A DNA stretch of 64,000 bases from JBBRHQ01 sp963815645 (GTDB lineage Bacteria; Actinomycetota; Thermoleophilia; Solirubrobacterales; 70-9). Positions within the stretch are counted from its first letter, which is position 1, and every line of letters begins with the position of its first letter. The stretch is from positions 186,001 through 250,000 of the forward strand of contig CAWFHL010000002.1 in the NCBI GenBank assembly GCA_963815645.1, written 5' to 3'. Position numbers and translations under genes: made by a program. Under the pieces are notes generated by a model. The model made no database searches. It was given only the letters and a program-made list of their open reading frames with translations, and was not told the DNA's origin. Positions 52,919-60,470 of the stretch are shown here, piece by piece.

Positions 52919-54544
52919 CTAGGGCAGCAGTTTCCCGGGGTTCATGATTCCCTCCGGGTCGAGGCGCTCCTTGACGGCGCGGAGCACGTCGAGGCCCAGC
53001 GCCCCCACCTCCGCCTCCATGAAGGGTGCGTGGTCACGGCCAACCGCGTGATGGTGGGTGATCGTCGCCCCGGCAGCGACGATCGCCTCGCTGGCCGCCC
53101 GCTTGACCTTCGACCATTGCTCGATCTCCCGACCGGCGAGGGCGCGGGAGATGAAGGTGAAATACAGCGAGGCGCCATCCCCGTAGGCGTGGGAGAGGTG
53201 GCAGAAGACCAGACCCGGAGTGCCCTGCCCCGAGAGCGAGGCCCGGATGGCGGCTCCGACCGAGCGGTGCAGCTCGTCCAGCCGCGACCACGTGTGCGAG
53301 GTCTCCAGGGTCTCCACCATGCAGCCGAGATCGAGCAGGGTGTCGCGGAGATAGGGGCCCTGGTAGCGGCCCCGCTCCCAAGAGCGCCCCGCCCCCTGGC
53401 CTATGTAGGCGGCGCCGCCGGCGCGCAGCTTTCGCACCGCCAGGGCGCGCCGCCGGGCGACCGACTCCGCCTCGCCCTCGACGCCGACGATCATCAGGCA
53501 GCCGCCGCCCCGCCGGCGCAGGCGGAGATAGGCATCGAACAGCGACCGTGCCGTTCCCCGGGGGCCGGAGAGGGCGAGCGAGATCCGTGTCTCCTCCTCG
53601 TCCGAGACGCGGATCACATCTGGGAGCGCCCCGCCCTGAGCCATCGACCGGACGATCTCGGCGCCGGCATCGAAGCTCTCCGCGACCCAGGCCTCGTAGC
53701 GGCGCTCGGCGGGAGCCCGGCGCACCCGGACGGTGACGTCGGGGATCACCCCGATCGTCCCCTCGGATCCGACGATCAGCTCGCGCAGGGCGGGCCCGGC
53801 GGCCGTGTGGGGGGTCTCGAGGGTGCGCATCTCGCCGGCCGGAGCGACCAGCCGGACGCTGGAAACGACCGCGTCGAAACGCCCGTAGCCGCTGGAGGCC
53901 TGGCCGGCGGAGCGGGTCGCGGCGAAGCCGCCGATCGTCGCGTACTCGAACGACTGCGGGAAATGCCCCAGGGTGAGGCCGGCCCGCCCCAGCGCCGCCT
54001 CCGCCTCCGGTCCGCGCAGGCCGGCGCCCAGCCGCGCGGTCAACGAATGGGAATCGGTTGAGACCTCCTGAAGCCGGCCCAGGTCGAGGCTGATCAGGCC
54101 CTGATGCCCGCCCCGCAGCGGCTCGATACCGCCGACCACGCTGGTGCCTCCCCCGAAGGGCACCACGGCCACCCTGGCCGCCGAGCATGCCTCCAACACC
54201 GCGCGGAGCTGGGCCGCGTCCGCTGGGAGCACGACGGCGTCGGGCGCGGCTTCGAGGCTTCCCGAGCGCAGCCGGGCCAGGTCCGCGTAGCCGCAGCCGG
54301 TGGAGTGCCGGACCCGGTCCTCTGTGCCGCTCAGGACCCAGTCCTCGCCGACGGCCTCGGCCACAGCGGCGGGGACCGGGCTGGCAGGGGGCAGCTCTAC
54401 CGCACCGACCCGTTCGGGGCGTGAGGCGGGCTCGGGGTCCCCGATCTCCTCGCGGAGGACCGCGAGGGCATCGGCGTCAATCTCCGGCTCTATCGCCGGA
54501 TCGCCCCAGCCCCACCATTTCGTGTCGCGCCGCGGCAGGCTCAT
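52919..54544 (-). CDS. Alkylglycerone-phosphate synthase-like FAD oxidoreductase
   Basis: 541 aa. An N-terminal FAD_binding_4 domain (VVPFGGGTSVVGGIEPLRGG, then GHFPQSFEYATIGGFAATRS and SAGQASSGYGRFDAVV) is followed by the C-terminal cap domain. The opening DTKWWGWGDP and the late THHHAVGRDHAPFMEAE with its His triplet are hallmarks of alkyl-DHAP synthase (AGPS), which replaces the acyl chain of acyl-DHAP with an alkyl ether. Actinobacterial relatives can have other substrates. The ATG overlaps the SRPBCC stop (ATGA); it is the last gene of the rsiG operon. Confidence 0.87.
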   Translation of the reverse strand: MSLPRRDTKWWGWGDPAIEPEIDADALAVLREEIGDPEPASRPERVGAVELPPASPVPAAVAEAVGEDWVLSGTEDRVRHSTGCGYADLARLRSGSLEAAPDAVVLPADAAQLRAVLEACSAARVAVVPFGGGTSVVGGIEPLRGGHQGLISLDLGRLQEVSTDSHSLTARLGAGLRGPEAEAALGRAGLTLGHFPQSFEYATIGGFAATRSAGQASSGYGRFDAVVSSVRLVAPAGEMRTLETPHTAAGPALRELIVGSEGTIGVIPDVTVRVRRAPAERRYEAWVAESFDAGAEIVRSMAQGGALPDVIRVSDEEETRISLALSGPRGTARSLFDAYLRLRRRGGGCLMIVGVEGEAESVARRRALAVRKLRAGGAAYIGQGAGRSWERGRYQGPYLRDTLLDLGCMVETLETSHTWSRLDELHRSVGAAIRASLSGQGTPGLVFCHLSHAYGDGASLYFTFISRALAGREIEQWSKVKRAASEAIVAAGATITHHHAVGRDHAPFMEAEVGALGLDVLRAVKERLDPEGIMNPGKLLP

Positions 54545-55020
54545 CGCCCTCGATCTTCCCCCTCCGCGGAGATCAGAGCCCTCTCGATCCCCTCCAGCGC
54601 CTCGGCGATGATCGTCCCCTGGCCCCGGCTCAGCATCGGCGATCCCAGCCGCGAGAGACCCTTGAGCGCGTGGCGGGCGGTGATCCGGACCTCGGTCCCG
54701 GCCTGGGTCGGCTCGAGCTTGATCTCGACCTCCGAACTCCTCAGGTGCCTCTCGAACGGGGTGCCGGCGATCTCCTGCTCCCAGGCGAAGCGGGACTCCT
54801 GGCTCGAGCCGGTGCAGCGGAAATCGGCGCGAACCCCTCGCCCCCCTTTTGTGCGGAGGACCTGAGTCCAGTGGCTGCGCTTGCCCGCCCGTGTCCGCTC
54901 AACGTCCTCGACCCGCTCGGTCCGCGGCCACCAGCGCGGCAGGTTGTAGGGGTCGGAGACCAGCGACCAGACCTCCGATGGCGGCGCGGTGATCTCCCGC
55001 AGGCGGCTGACCTTGGACAA
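54541..55020 (-). CDS. SRPBCC-family (polyketide cyclase/dehydrase-like) protein
   Basis: 159 aa lipid-binding START-like fold: REITAPPSEVWSLVSDPYNL, RWWPRTERVEDVERTRAGKR, and the C-terminal helix LSRGQGTIIAEALEGIERAL. SRPBCC domains bind hydrophobic ligands; here it may deliver a lipid precursor to the AGPS-like enzyme that follows. I use the TTG at 55020, because the longer open frame overlaps the MerR gene and is not family-like. It lies 19 bp after that gene. Confidence 0.8.
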   Translation of the reverse strand: MSKVSRLREITAPPSEVWSLVSDPYNLPRWWPRTERVEDVERTRAGKRSHWTQVLRTKGGRGVRADFRCTGSSQESRFAWEQEIAGTPFERHLRSSEVEIKLEPTQAGTEVRITARHALKGLSRLGSPMLSRGQGTIIAEALEGIERALISAEGEDRGR

Positions 55021-55039
55021 GGCTCCAGCCCCTCGGGGG

Positions 55040-55813
55040 CTAGTTTCCCGCGAGCCGTCGCAGGTCCCGGACCAGCAGCAGGTGCTTGAGGTGGCTGACG
55101 GTCGCCGCGAGGTTCTCAAGGCTCTCCAGGGCCTCCTTGCGCCGCTGCGGGTTGCGCGAGCGAAGCGAGGGACCGAGCAACGCCTCAAGCAGGTTTGCCT
55201 CGCGGTCGGCCGAGGAGCGGAACACCCGAAGGTTGCGTGCCGCGACCCCGAAGCGCGAGAGCTCGTTGGCGGAGCGGACGATCTCACGGTCGGTCTCGTC
55301 ATAGACGGTGCGACCGTCACGATGCTCGGGCTGGACCACGCCGAAGTCCTCGAGCTCCTGGATCAGCTCCTCGCGAGCGCCGGTCTCCTCGACCACCTCC
55401 TCGATCGTCAGATAGGCGGTGGAGGTGTTGACCAGAATCGCCCGCCGTACCGCACCGCCGCTCGGCCGCCGCTCGCCCCCGATCTCGGGCATCTCCGCCC
55501 CGGCGGCAAGCTCCTGGCGGATCACCCGCAGCGGCAGGAACTCGTCGCGCTGCAGGCGCAGGATCGTCTTCAGTCGCTCGACGTCGGCCTGGCTGTAGAG
55601 GCGGTAGCCGCCGGCCGTCCGCCTCGGGGTGAGTAGCTTCTGATCCTCGAGGTAGCGGATCTTCGAGATCGAGATGTCGTCGAACTCGGCCTCGAGGATC
55701 TTGCAGACGGCGCCGATCGTCAGCGCCTTGCGCTGTGGACGGCCGCTCGCCTCGCGCTGGCGAGAGCTTCGCTCACCCACCTCGACTGCGCCTTGCCGAC
55801 CCGATACCGCCAT
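55040..55813 (-). CDS. ftsR: MerR-family regulator, FtsR-like
   Basis: 257 aa. The MerR HTH is near residues 31-95: LTIGAVCKILEAEFDDISIS, KIRYLEDQKLLTPRRTAGGY, then RLYSQADVERLKTILRLQRD. The long C-terminal part includes TIEEVVEETGAREELIQEL and a helical end. In Corynebacterium, ftsR (a MerR regulator of ftsZ and cell growth) sits beside the odhI/garA FHA gene; the same pair stands here, which supports the name. The ATG overlaps the FHA stop (TGATG); an in-frame GTG 3 nt earlier is also possible. Confidence 0.83.
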   Translation of the reverse strand: MAVSGRQGAVEVGERSSRQREASGRPQRKALTIGAVCKILEAEFDDISISKIRYLEDQKLLTPRRTAGGYRLYSQADVERLKTILRLQRDEFLPLRVIRQELAAGAEMPEIGGERRPSGGAVRRAILVNTSTAYLTIEEVVEETGAREELIQELEDFGVVQPEHRDGRTVYDETDREIVRSANELSRFGVAARNLRVFRSSADREANLLEALLGPSLRSRNPQRRKEALESLENLAATVSHLKHLLLVRDLRRLAGN

Positions 55814-56283
55814 CACTTCTCCAGGAAGCTGAGCTTGTACTTGCCGACCTGGATCTCGTCCCCGTCGGCGAGCTTGTGCGACTCGATCCGGCGACGGTTG
55901 ACGTAGGTGCCGTTCAGCGATCCCAGGTCGTCTATGTAGAGGCCGTCACGGCGGCGGACCAGGAGCGCGTGGTTACGAGAAACCGTGACGTCGTCGAGGA
56001 AGACGCCGGCATCGGGGCTGCGACCGATGCTGACCCGATCGTCGGTGATCGTGAAGCTCTCCCCCGCCCTGCCACCGCCGGCGCGGATCACCAGCGCCGC
56101 GCCGGCCTCCTCGACGACCTCGTCGATGTCGACCGGCTGCATATCACCGGCCTCATCGACGGTGTAGGTCATCGTCGTCGGCTCCTCACCGCCCTCGGGG
56201 CGGCTCAGGTACGCGCCGCACTTCTGGCAGTAGTTCGCCCCCTCGGGGTTGACGAAACCGCACTCGGGACAGTGGACGGCCAT
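55813..56283 (-). CDS. garA: FHA-domain protein of the GarA/OdhI type
   Basis: 156 aa. An N-terminal zinc ribbon (Cys5, Cys8, Cys19, Cys22) is followed by a TT pair (Thr36, Thr37 in EEPTTMTYTVDE) where GarA is phosphorylated by Ser/Thr kinases. The FHA domain (residues about 80-150) has VSIGRSPDAGVFLDDVTVSR (Arg and Ser for pThr binding), then NHALLVRR and LNGTYVNRRRIE. GarA/OdhI binds and inhibits 2-oxoglutarate dehydrogenase when unphosphorylated. The zinc ribbon is an addition to the classical GarA. It lies 14 bp after rsiG. Confidence 0.87.
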   Translation of the reverse strand: MAVHCPECGFVNPEGANYCQKCGAYLSRPEGGEEPTTMTYTVDEAGDMQPVDIDEVVEEAGAALVIRAGGGRAGESFTITDDRVSIGRSPDAGVFLDDVTVSRNHALLVRRRDGLYIDDLGSLNGTYVNRRRIESHKLADGDEIQVGKYKLSFLEK

Positions 56284-56297
56284 CGCTATTGGTGCCG

Positions 56298-56597
56298 CTA
56301 GGCGGCGGTGTCGTCCTCGGGGGCGTCGCCTTCGGGGGCGTCGCCTTCGGGGACCGGTGGCGCCTTGCCGGCGAGGATCTCGGTCAGCTGGCGGACATCG
56401 TCGCCGGAGATCAGCGAATCGCCGCGCTCGCGCTTCTGGCGCAGCCGGTTGACCAGCTCCGCTCTGAGGATGTCGATCTTCCCGTGCAGCACCCGCCGCC
56501 GGTAGGAGACTTCCTGCTCTTCTTCGGTGAGCTTCTCGATCAGCGCCTTCAGCTCCGGATCGCTGAGCGCCCCGAGATCGGGAAAGGTGTCCTCCAT
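56298..56597 (-). CDS. rsiG: RsiG-like c-di-GMP-binding anti-sigma factor
   Basis: 99 aa, mostly helix. The signature E-x3-S-x2-R-x3-Q-x3-D of the c-di-GMP-binding anti-sigma RsiG is present once as Glu27, Ser31, Arg34, His38, Asp42 (EVSYRRRVLHGKIDIL), with His in place of Gln. Streptomyces RsiG has two such motifs in a hairpin and, with c-di-GMP, sequesters the sigma factor WhiG; Rubrobacter RsiG has one and dimerises. This protein fits the single-motif type. The C-terminus is an acidic repeat (EGDAPEGDAPEDD). ATG set by a ribosome site (AAAGGAG). Confidence 0.8.
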   Translation of the reverse strand: MEDTFPDLGALSDPELKALIEKLTEEEQEVSYRRRVLHGKIDILRAELVNRLRQKRERGDSLISGDDVRQLTEILAGKAPPVPEGDAPEGDAPEDDTAA

Positions 56598-56601
56598 CTC
56601 A

Positions 56602-56608
56602 CTCCTTT
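56602..56608 (-). promoter_or_regulatory. Shine-Dalgarno AAAGGAG of rsiG
   Basis: Four nt before the ATG at 56597. Confidence 0.6.
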
Positions 56609-56626
56609 CGGTGGCGGTCAGGGCCG

Positions 56627-56660
56627 ATTATAAGCGTCTCTACCAAAGGGTCGACCAAAG
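56627..56660 (-). promoter_or_regulatory. Promoter of the rsiG operon with TATAAT and CTTTGGT repeats
   Basis: A perfect TATAAT -10 (56627-56632 read on the minus strand) lies about 30 nt before the rsiG ATG. Two CTTTGGT direct repeats (56642-56648 and 56654-56660) sit one turn apart upstream, with no clear -35, so an activator or alternative sigma may act here. Confidence 0.55.
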
Positions 56661-56669
56661 GTTGAAGGT

Positions 56670-57386
56670 TTATGGAGAATGAGGGTCCGATTTCAGCCGT
56701 GCCCGCTGGTGCGCCGCCTCCCGCCCCATCCGTGCGTACAGCGCGGTCGCCAGGATCGAGAGCACCAAGCCGATGATCAGCAGCGTGGTCGGAAGCCAGC
56801 CGCCGATCAGCAGGGCCAAGAAGACCGCGCCCATGATCGGGAAGACCGCAACCCGCCCCGGCCAGTTGACCTCGATGTCCACCCCGTGACGCAACCCGTA
56901 CTGGGCGAGCATCAGGGTGGCGACCTCCCGCGCAACCAGCAGCGCAAGGGCCCAGCGTGGGAGAAGCTCGAAGTGCCAGCAGACGACCGCTCCGGCGAGG
57001 ATCGTGAGCCGATCGACGACCGGGTCGAGGAGCGCCCCCATGCGGCTGTACTGGCCGGTCACCCGGGCCAGGAAGCCGTCGAGGTAGTCACCGAGGGAGA
57101 TCAGCAGGAAGAGGACCGCGGCTGCGGCGCTGCGCCCGTCTCCGGAGTCGAAGGCGAGATAAACGAAGACCGGGATCGCCGCCAACCGCACGTAGCCGAC
57201 CAGGTTGGGGATCGTCCAAGGACGCAGCGGCTCGCCCTTGCGTGTCTGGGTCGGTTTCGGGCCGGTGCGGTCGAGCCCGAACAGCCTCCTCACTCGGCCC
57301 TTCCCAAAAGGGATGAATTCCTTCTGCGACGCGTCCTCAGCTCCGCTTCCGGGCGCGTCGCGGTGGTGCCCACTCTGCTCAGTCAT
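56670..57386 (-). CDS. pgsA: CDP-alcohol phosphatidyltransferase, PgsA-like
   Basis: 238 aa. The CDP-alcohol motif D-G-x2-A-R-x8-G-x3-D-x3-D is complete in DGFLARVTGQYSRMGALLDP followed by VVDR. Several hydrophobic helices flank it. The first 50 residues are a soluble Lys/Arg-rich extension (GKGRVRRLFGLDRTGPKPTQ). It makes phosphatidylglycerophosphate, a phosphatidylinositol or a cardiolipin precursor from CDP-diacylglycerol at the inner membrane; the acceptor cannot be fixed from sequence. It is followed after 72 bp by rsiG in the same direction. Confidence 0.87.
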   Translation of the reverse strand: MTEQSGHHRDAPGSGAEDASQKEFIPFGKGRVRRLFGLDRTGPKPTQTRKGEPLRPWTIPNLVGYVRLAAIPVFVYLAFDSGDGRSAAAAVLFLLISLGDYLDGFLARVTGQYSRMGALLDPVVDRLTILAGAVVCWHFELLPRWALALLVAREVATLMLAQYGLRHGVDIEVNWPGRVAVFPIMGAVFLALLIGGWLPTTLLIIGLVLSILATALYARMGREAAHQRARLKSDPHSP

Positions 57387-57398
57387 GGTTGGACGGGC

Positions 57399-59087
57399 CT
57401 AGTCGATTGTCTCGAGAATCTCTTTGGCCTTCGCCGCCGCTTCGGCGACCGGGAGGCGGTGCTCGGCGCCGCCGGAGCGCTCTTCCGCCTCGACGATGCC
57501 CTCGGCGAGGCCGCGGCGGCCGACCACGAGGCGCATGGGGCAGCCGAGTAGCTCGGCGTCGGTCAGCTTTTCCCCCGGACCGGCGTCGCGGTCGTCGTAG
57601 AGGACCTCGACCCCGGAGGCTCGCAGCTCCTCATAGAGGCGATCGGCGGTCTCGCGCTCGGGCTCGTCAGCCTTGGCCAGGGAAACCAGGTGGATCTCCC
57701 AGGGCGCGATAGAGCGGGGCCAGACGATTCCCTTCTCGTCGGCTCGCTGCTCGATCGAGGCGGCGACTATTCGGGCCGGGCCCATCCCGTAGCTGCCCAT
57801 CACGATCGGGTGCTCCGTTCCCTGCTCGTCGAGGAAGGTCGCCCCCAGCGCCTCCGAGTAGCGGGTGCCTAGCTTGAAGATGTTGCCGATCTCAATCGCC
57901 GGCTCGATCTCGATTGCGTCTCCCCCGTTCACCGTGTCACCGCTCTCCACGGTGCGGAGGTCCATCTCGACGAACTCGAAGTCACGGCCGGGCTCGACTC
58001 CGCGGAGGTGCTCGTCGATCCGGTTGGCGCCGGTCACGTAGGAGCCCCCGTCGATCGCCGTGTCCTTGATTACCGGCACCTTGGCCCCGACCGGGCCGAT
58101 GAAGCCGGGCGGCCCCAGCCGCTCGACGATCTCCTCCTCCCGGGCGGGGCGGAAATCGGCCCCCAGCGAATTTCGGAGCTTGACCTCGTTGAGGCGGTGA
58201 TCGCCACGGATCAGGATCATGGTGAAGCCGCGCTCGTCGTCGACCACCACCGGCAGTGACTTGACCAGGGCACCCGGGGGAAGGCCCAGCGAATCGGCGA
58301 CCTCCTCCACCGTCTTCAGGCCCGGGGTCGAAACCGGCTCGGGAGCCGCGAGCGGGGCCGGCAGCTCCACTGCCCGGGCCTGGGCGGAGGCGACCTCGAC
58401 ATTGGCGGCATACCCCGGCGCAAGGGCGATGCTGTCCTCGCCCGCGGCGCAGGGCGCCATGTACTCGTGAGCGCCCGACCCGCCCATCATTCCGACGTCG
58501 GACTCCACCCGGTACCAGTCGAGGCGGCAGCGGTCGAAGATCCGGTCATAGGCGCCGATGTGCTTCTCGTAGGAACGCTCGAAGGACTCGGCGTCGCGGT
58601 CGAAGGAGTAGGAATCCTTCATCACGAACTCTCGCGATCGCAGCACTCCGGCGCGCGGACGGGGCTCGTCGCGCTCCTTTACCTGCAGGTGGTAGAGGAT
58701 CAGCGGCAGGTCGCGATAGGAGCGCACCTCGCGTCCGACGTGGAATGTCAGCGGCTCCTCGTGGGTCATCGCCAGGACCATCTCCGAGCCCTTGCGGTCC
58801 TCGAGGCGGAACTGGATGTCGAGCCCGTAGCGGCCGGTCTCCTTCCAGAGCTCGGCCGGCTGCAGCACCGGCATCAGCATCTCCTGCCCGCCGATCGCGT
58901 TCATCTCTTCACGGATGATCGCCTCGACCTTGCGGTGCACCCGCCAGCCGACCGGGAGGTAGGTCCAGAGCCCGGCGCCGAGCTGGCGGATCAGCCCGGC
59001 GCGGACCATCAGCTTGTGGCTGAGCGCCTCGGCATCGGCCGGCGGGTCCTTGACCGTCGGCCAGAAGATCTCGGAAACGCGCGTCAT
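57399..59087 (-). CDS. proS: Prolyl-tRNA synthetase
   Basis: 562 aa class II synthetase. Motif 1 is in KLMVRAGLIRQLGAGLWTYL, motif 2 in RDEPRPRAGVLRSREFVMKD and motif 3 in IVMGSYGMGPARIVAASIEQ. Between motifs 2 and 3 lies the YbaK-like editing insertion (VEEVADSLGLPPGALVKSLP), which clears Ala-tRNA(Pro). A C-terminal anticodon-binding domain (LVSLAKADEPERETADRLYE) ends the bacterial-type enzyme. The ATG follows a -10-like hexamer. It is transcribed toward pgsA. Confidence 0.96.
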   Translation of the reverse strand: MTRVSEIFWPTVKDPPADAEALSHKLMVRAGLIRQLGAGLWTYLPVGWRVHRKVEAIIREEMNAIGGQEMLMPVLQPAELWKETGRYGLDIQFRLEDRKGSEMVLAMTHEEPLTFHVGREVRSYRDLPLILYHLQVKERDEPRPRAGVLRSREFVMKDSYSFDRDAESFERSYEKHIGAYDRIFDRCRLDWYRVESDVGMMGGSGAHEYMAPCAAGEDSIALAPGYAANVEVASAQARAVELPAPLAAPEPVSTPGLKTVEEVADSLGLPPGALVKSLPVVVDDERGFTMILIRGDHRLNEVKLRNSLGADFRPAREEEIVERLGPPGFIGPVGAKVPVIKDTAIDGGSYVTGANRIDEHLRGVEPGRDFEFVEMDLRTVESGDTVNGGDAIEIEPAIEIGNIFKLGTRYSEALGATFLDEQGTEHPIVMGSYGMGPARIVAASIEQRADEKGIVWPRSIAPWEIHLVSLAKADEPERETADRLYEELRASGVEVLYDDRDAGPGEKLTDAELLGCPMRLVVGRRGLAEGIVEAEERSGGAEHRLPVAEAAAKAKEILETID

Positions 59088-59096
59088 CGGCCGCTA

Positions 59097-59102
59097 AAGC
59101 TA
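59097..59102 (-). promoter_or_regulatory. -10-like hexamer TAGCTT before proS
   Basis: Gap of 9 nt to the ATG at 59087. Confidence 0.4.
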
Positions 59103-59158
59103 ACGGTGAGCCGGGTAGGTCGCCGCTTGCCCGGCGGGCTGGGCCGGTGGTGGCCCCG

Positions 59159-60412
59159 TCAGGCTCGCATGAACCGGCGCCCTGCTGTAGGGGAGCTTTC
59201 TTCGTCGAGAAGTACGCGGTCCGATTCGCCCTGTCGAGCGGCGGCCTTCTCCATCTGGGCGATCTTCTCGGGGGTGAGGTCGCCGGCGTTCTCCTCCTCG
59301 ATCTTCGCCAGCCACTCGGCGCCTTCGCGGACCTCGGCGTCGTCGGCCTCGACCAGGCCCCGGTCGAGCGAGCGGTCGATCTCCTCGAAGAGGCGGTCGA
59401 CAAGCTCGGCCTGGGGAACCTTCCGCAGCGGCTTGCCGCCGGCGAAGATCAGGCCCTCGTTCCTGGCGCCGGTTATCCCGAAGTCAGCGTGTGATGCCTC
59501 GCCGATCCCGTTCACGGCGCAACCGAGGACCGCGACCTCGATCGGCTCGGTGTAGGCCTCGAGGCGCTGCTCGATCTCTGCGACGACCGAGTCCATGTCG
59601 AACTGGAGCCGGCCGCAGGTCGGGCATGCGATCAGCACCGGGCCGCGCTGGCGTAGCTGCAGCGCCTTCAGTATCTCCCAGGCGACCTTGACCTCCTCCT
59701 CGGCGTGAAAGGTCGAGAGGCTGATCCGGAGCGTGTCGCCGACCCCATCGGCCAGCAGGGTGCCGAGACCCACCGCCGACTTCAGCGAGCCCGACCACTT
59801 GGTGCCGGCCTCGGTGATCCCGAGGTGGATCGGGTAGGGGACCTTTTCGGAGAGCAGGCGGTTGGCGGCGATCGTGTTGGGGACGTTGGTCGACTTGATC
59901 GAGATCTTGAAGTTCTCGAACTCGAGGCCCTCCATCAGCTCGACGAACTCGACCGCGGCGGCGACCAGCGCCTCGACCGGCGCGGAGCGCTCCAGCTCGT
60001 GCAGGTGCCTGGGCAGCGAGCCTGAGTTGACTCCGATTCGCATTGGGACCCCCGCCGCGTTTGCGCGTTCGGTGACCTCGGCGACCTTCTCGCGGCCACC
60101 GATGTTGCCCGGGTTGAGGCGGATGCAGTGGGCGCCGGCGTCGATCGCCTTCAGGGCGAGGGTGTGATTGAAGTGGATGTCGGCGATCACCGGAATCGGC
60201 GATTCGACGACGATCGTCTTCAGTGCCTCGACGTCGTCGTCGCGGGGGACGGCGACCCGCACCAAGTCGGCTCCGGCGTCGGCGACCTTGTGGATCTGCT
60301 CCATGGTCGCGGCGAGGTTTGCCGTCTCGGTCTTGGTCATCGTCTGCACGGCGACCGGGGCGCCACCGCCGATCGGCACCCCGCCTACGAATATCTGGCG
60401 CTTCGATGCCAC
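59159..60412 (-). CDS. ispG: 4-hydroxy-3-methylbut-2-enyl-diphosphate synthase IspG
   Basis: 417 aa. TIM-barrel motifs (APVAVQTMTKTETANLAATM, RLNPGNIGG, GITEAGTKWSGSLKSAVGLG) and the [4Fe-4S] domain with CPTCGR and GCAVNGIGEASHADFGITGA. It converts methylerythritol cyclodiphosphate to HMBPP in the non-mevalonate isoprenoid pathway. A C-terminal extension of about 50 residues (KIEEENAGDLTPEKIAQMEK...) is beyond the usual bacterial length. The GTG start follows a -10-like hexamer. proS starts 71 bp after its stop. Confidence 0.95.
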   Translation of the reverse strand: MASKRQIFVGGVPIGGGAPVAVQTMTKTETANLAATMEQIHKVADAGADLVRVAVPRDDDVEALKTIVVESPIPVIADIHFNHTLALKAIDAGAHCIRLNPGNIGGREKVAEVTERANAAGVPMRIGVNSGSLPRHLHELERSAPVEALVAAAVEFVELMEGLEFENFKISIKSTNVPNTIAANRLLSEKVPYPIHLGITEAGTKWSGSLKSAVGLGTLLADGVGDTLRISLSTFHAEEEVKVAWEILKALQLRQRGPVLIACPTCGRLQFDMDSVVAEIEQRLEAYTEPIEVAVLGCAVNGIGEASHADFGITGARNEGLIFAGGKPLRKVPQAELVDRLFEEIDRSLDRGLVEADDAEVREGAEWLAKIEEENAGDLTPEKIAQMEKAAARQGESDRVLLDEESSPTAGRRFMRA

Positions 60413-60418
60413 AGCTCA

Positions 60419-60424
60419 AGGGTA
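60419..60424 (-). promoter_or_regulatory. -10-like hexamer TACCCT before ispG
   Basis: Gap of 6 nt to the GTG at 60412. Confidence 0.45.
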
Positions 60425-60470
60425 CCTGCGGTTGAACCTCACCCGGGGAAGGGCTCGTATAGGGGGGCAG

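Noticed and set aside
58467..59555. Long rightward open frame over proS.
   Set aside because: It is antisense to a well-supported synthetase gene, with no family motifs; high GC produces such frames.
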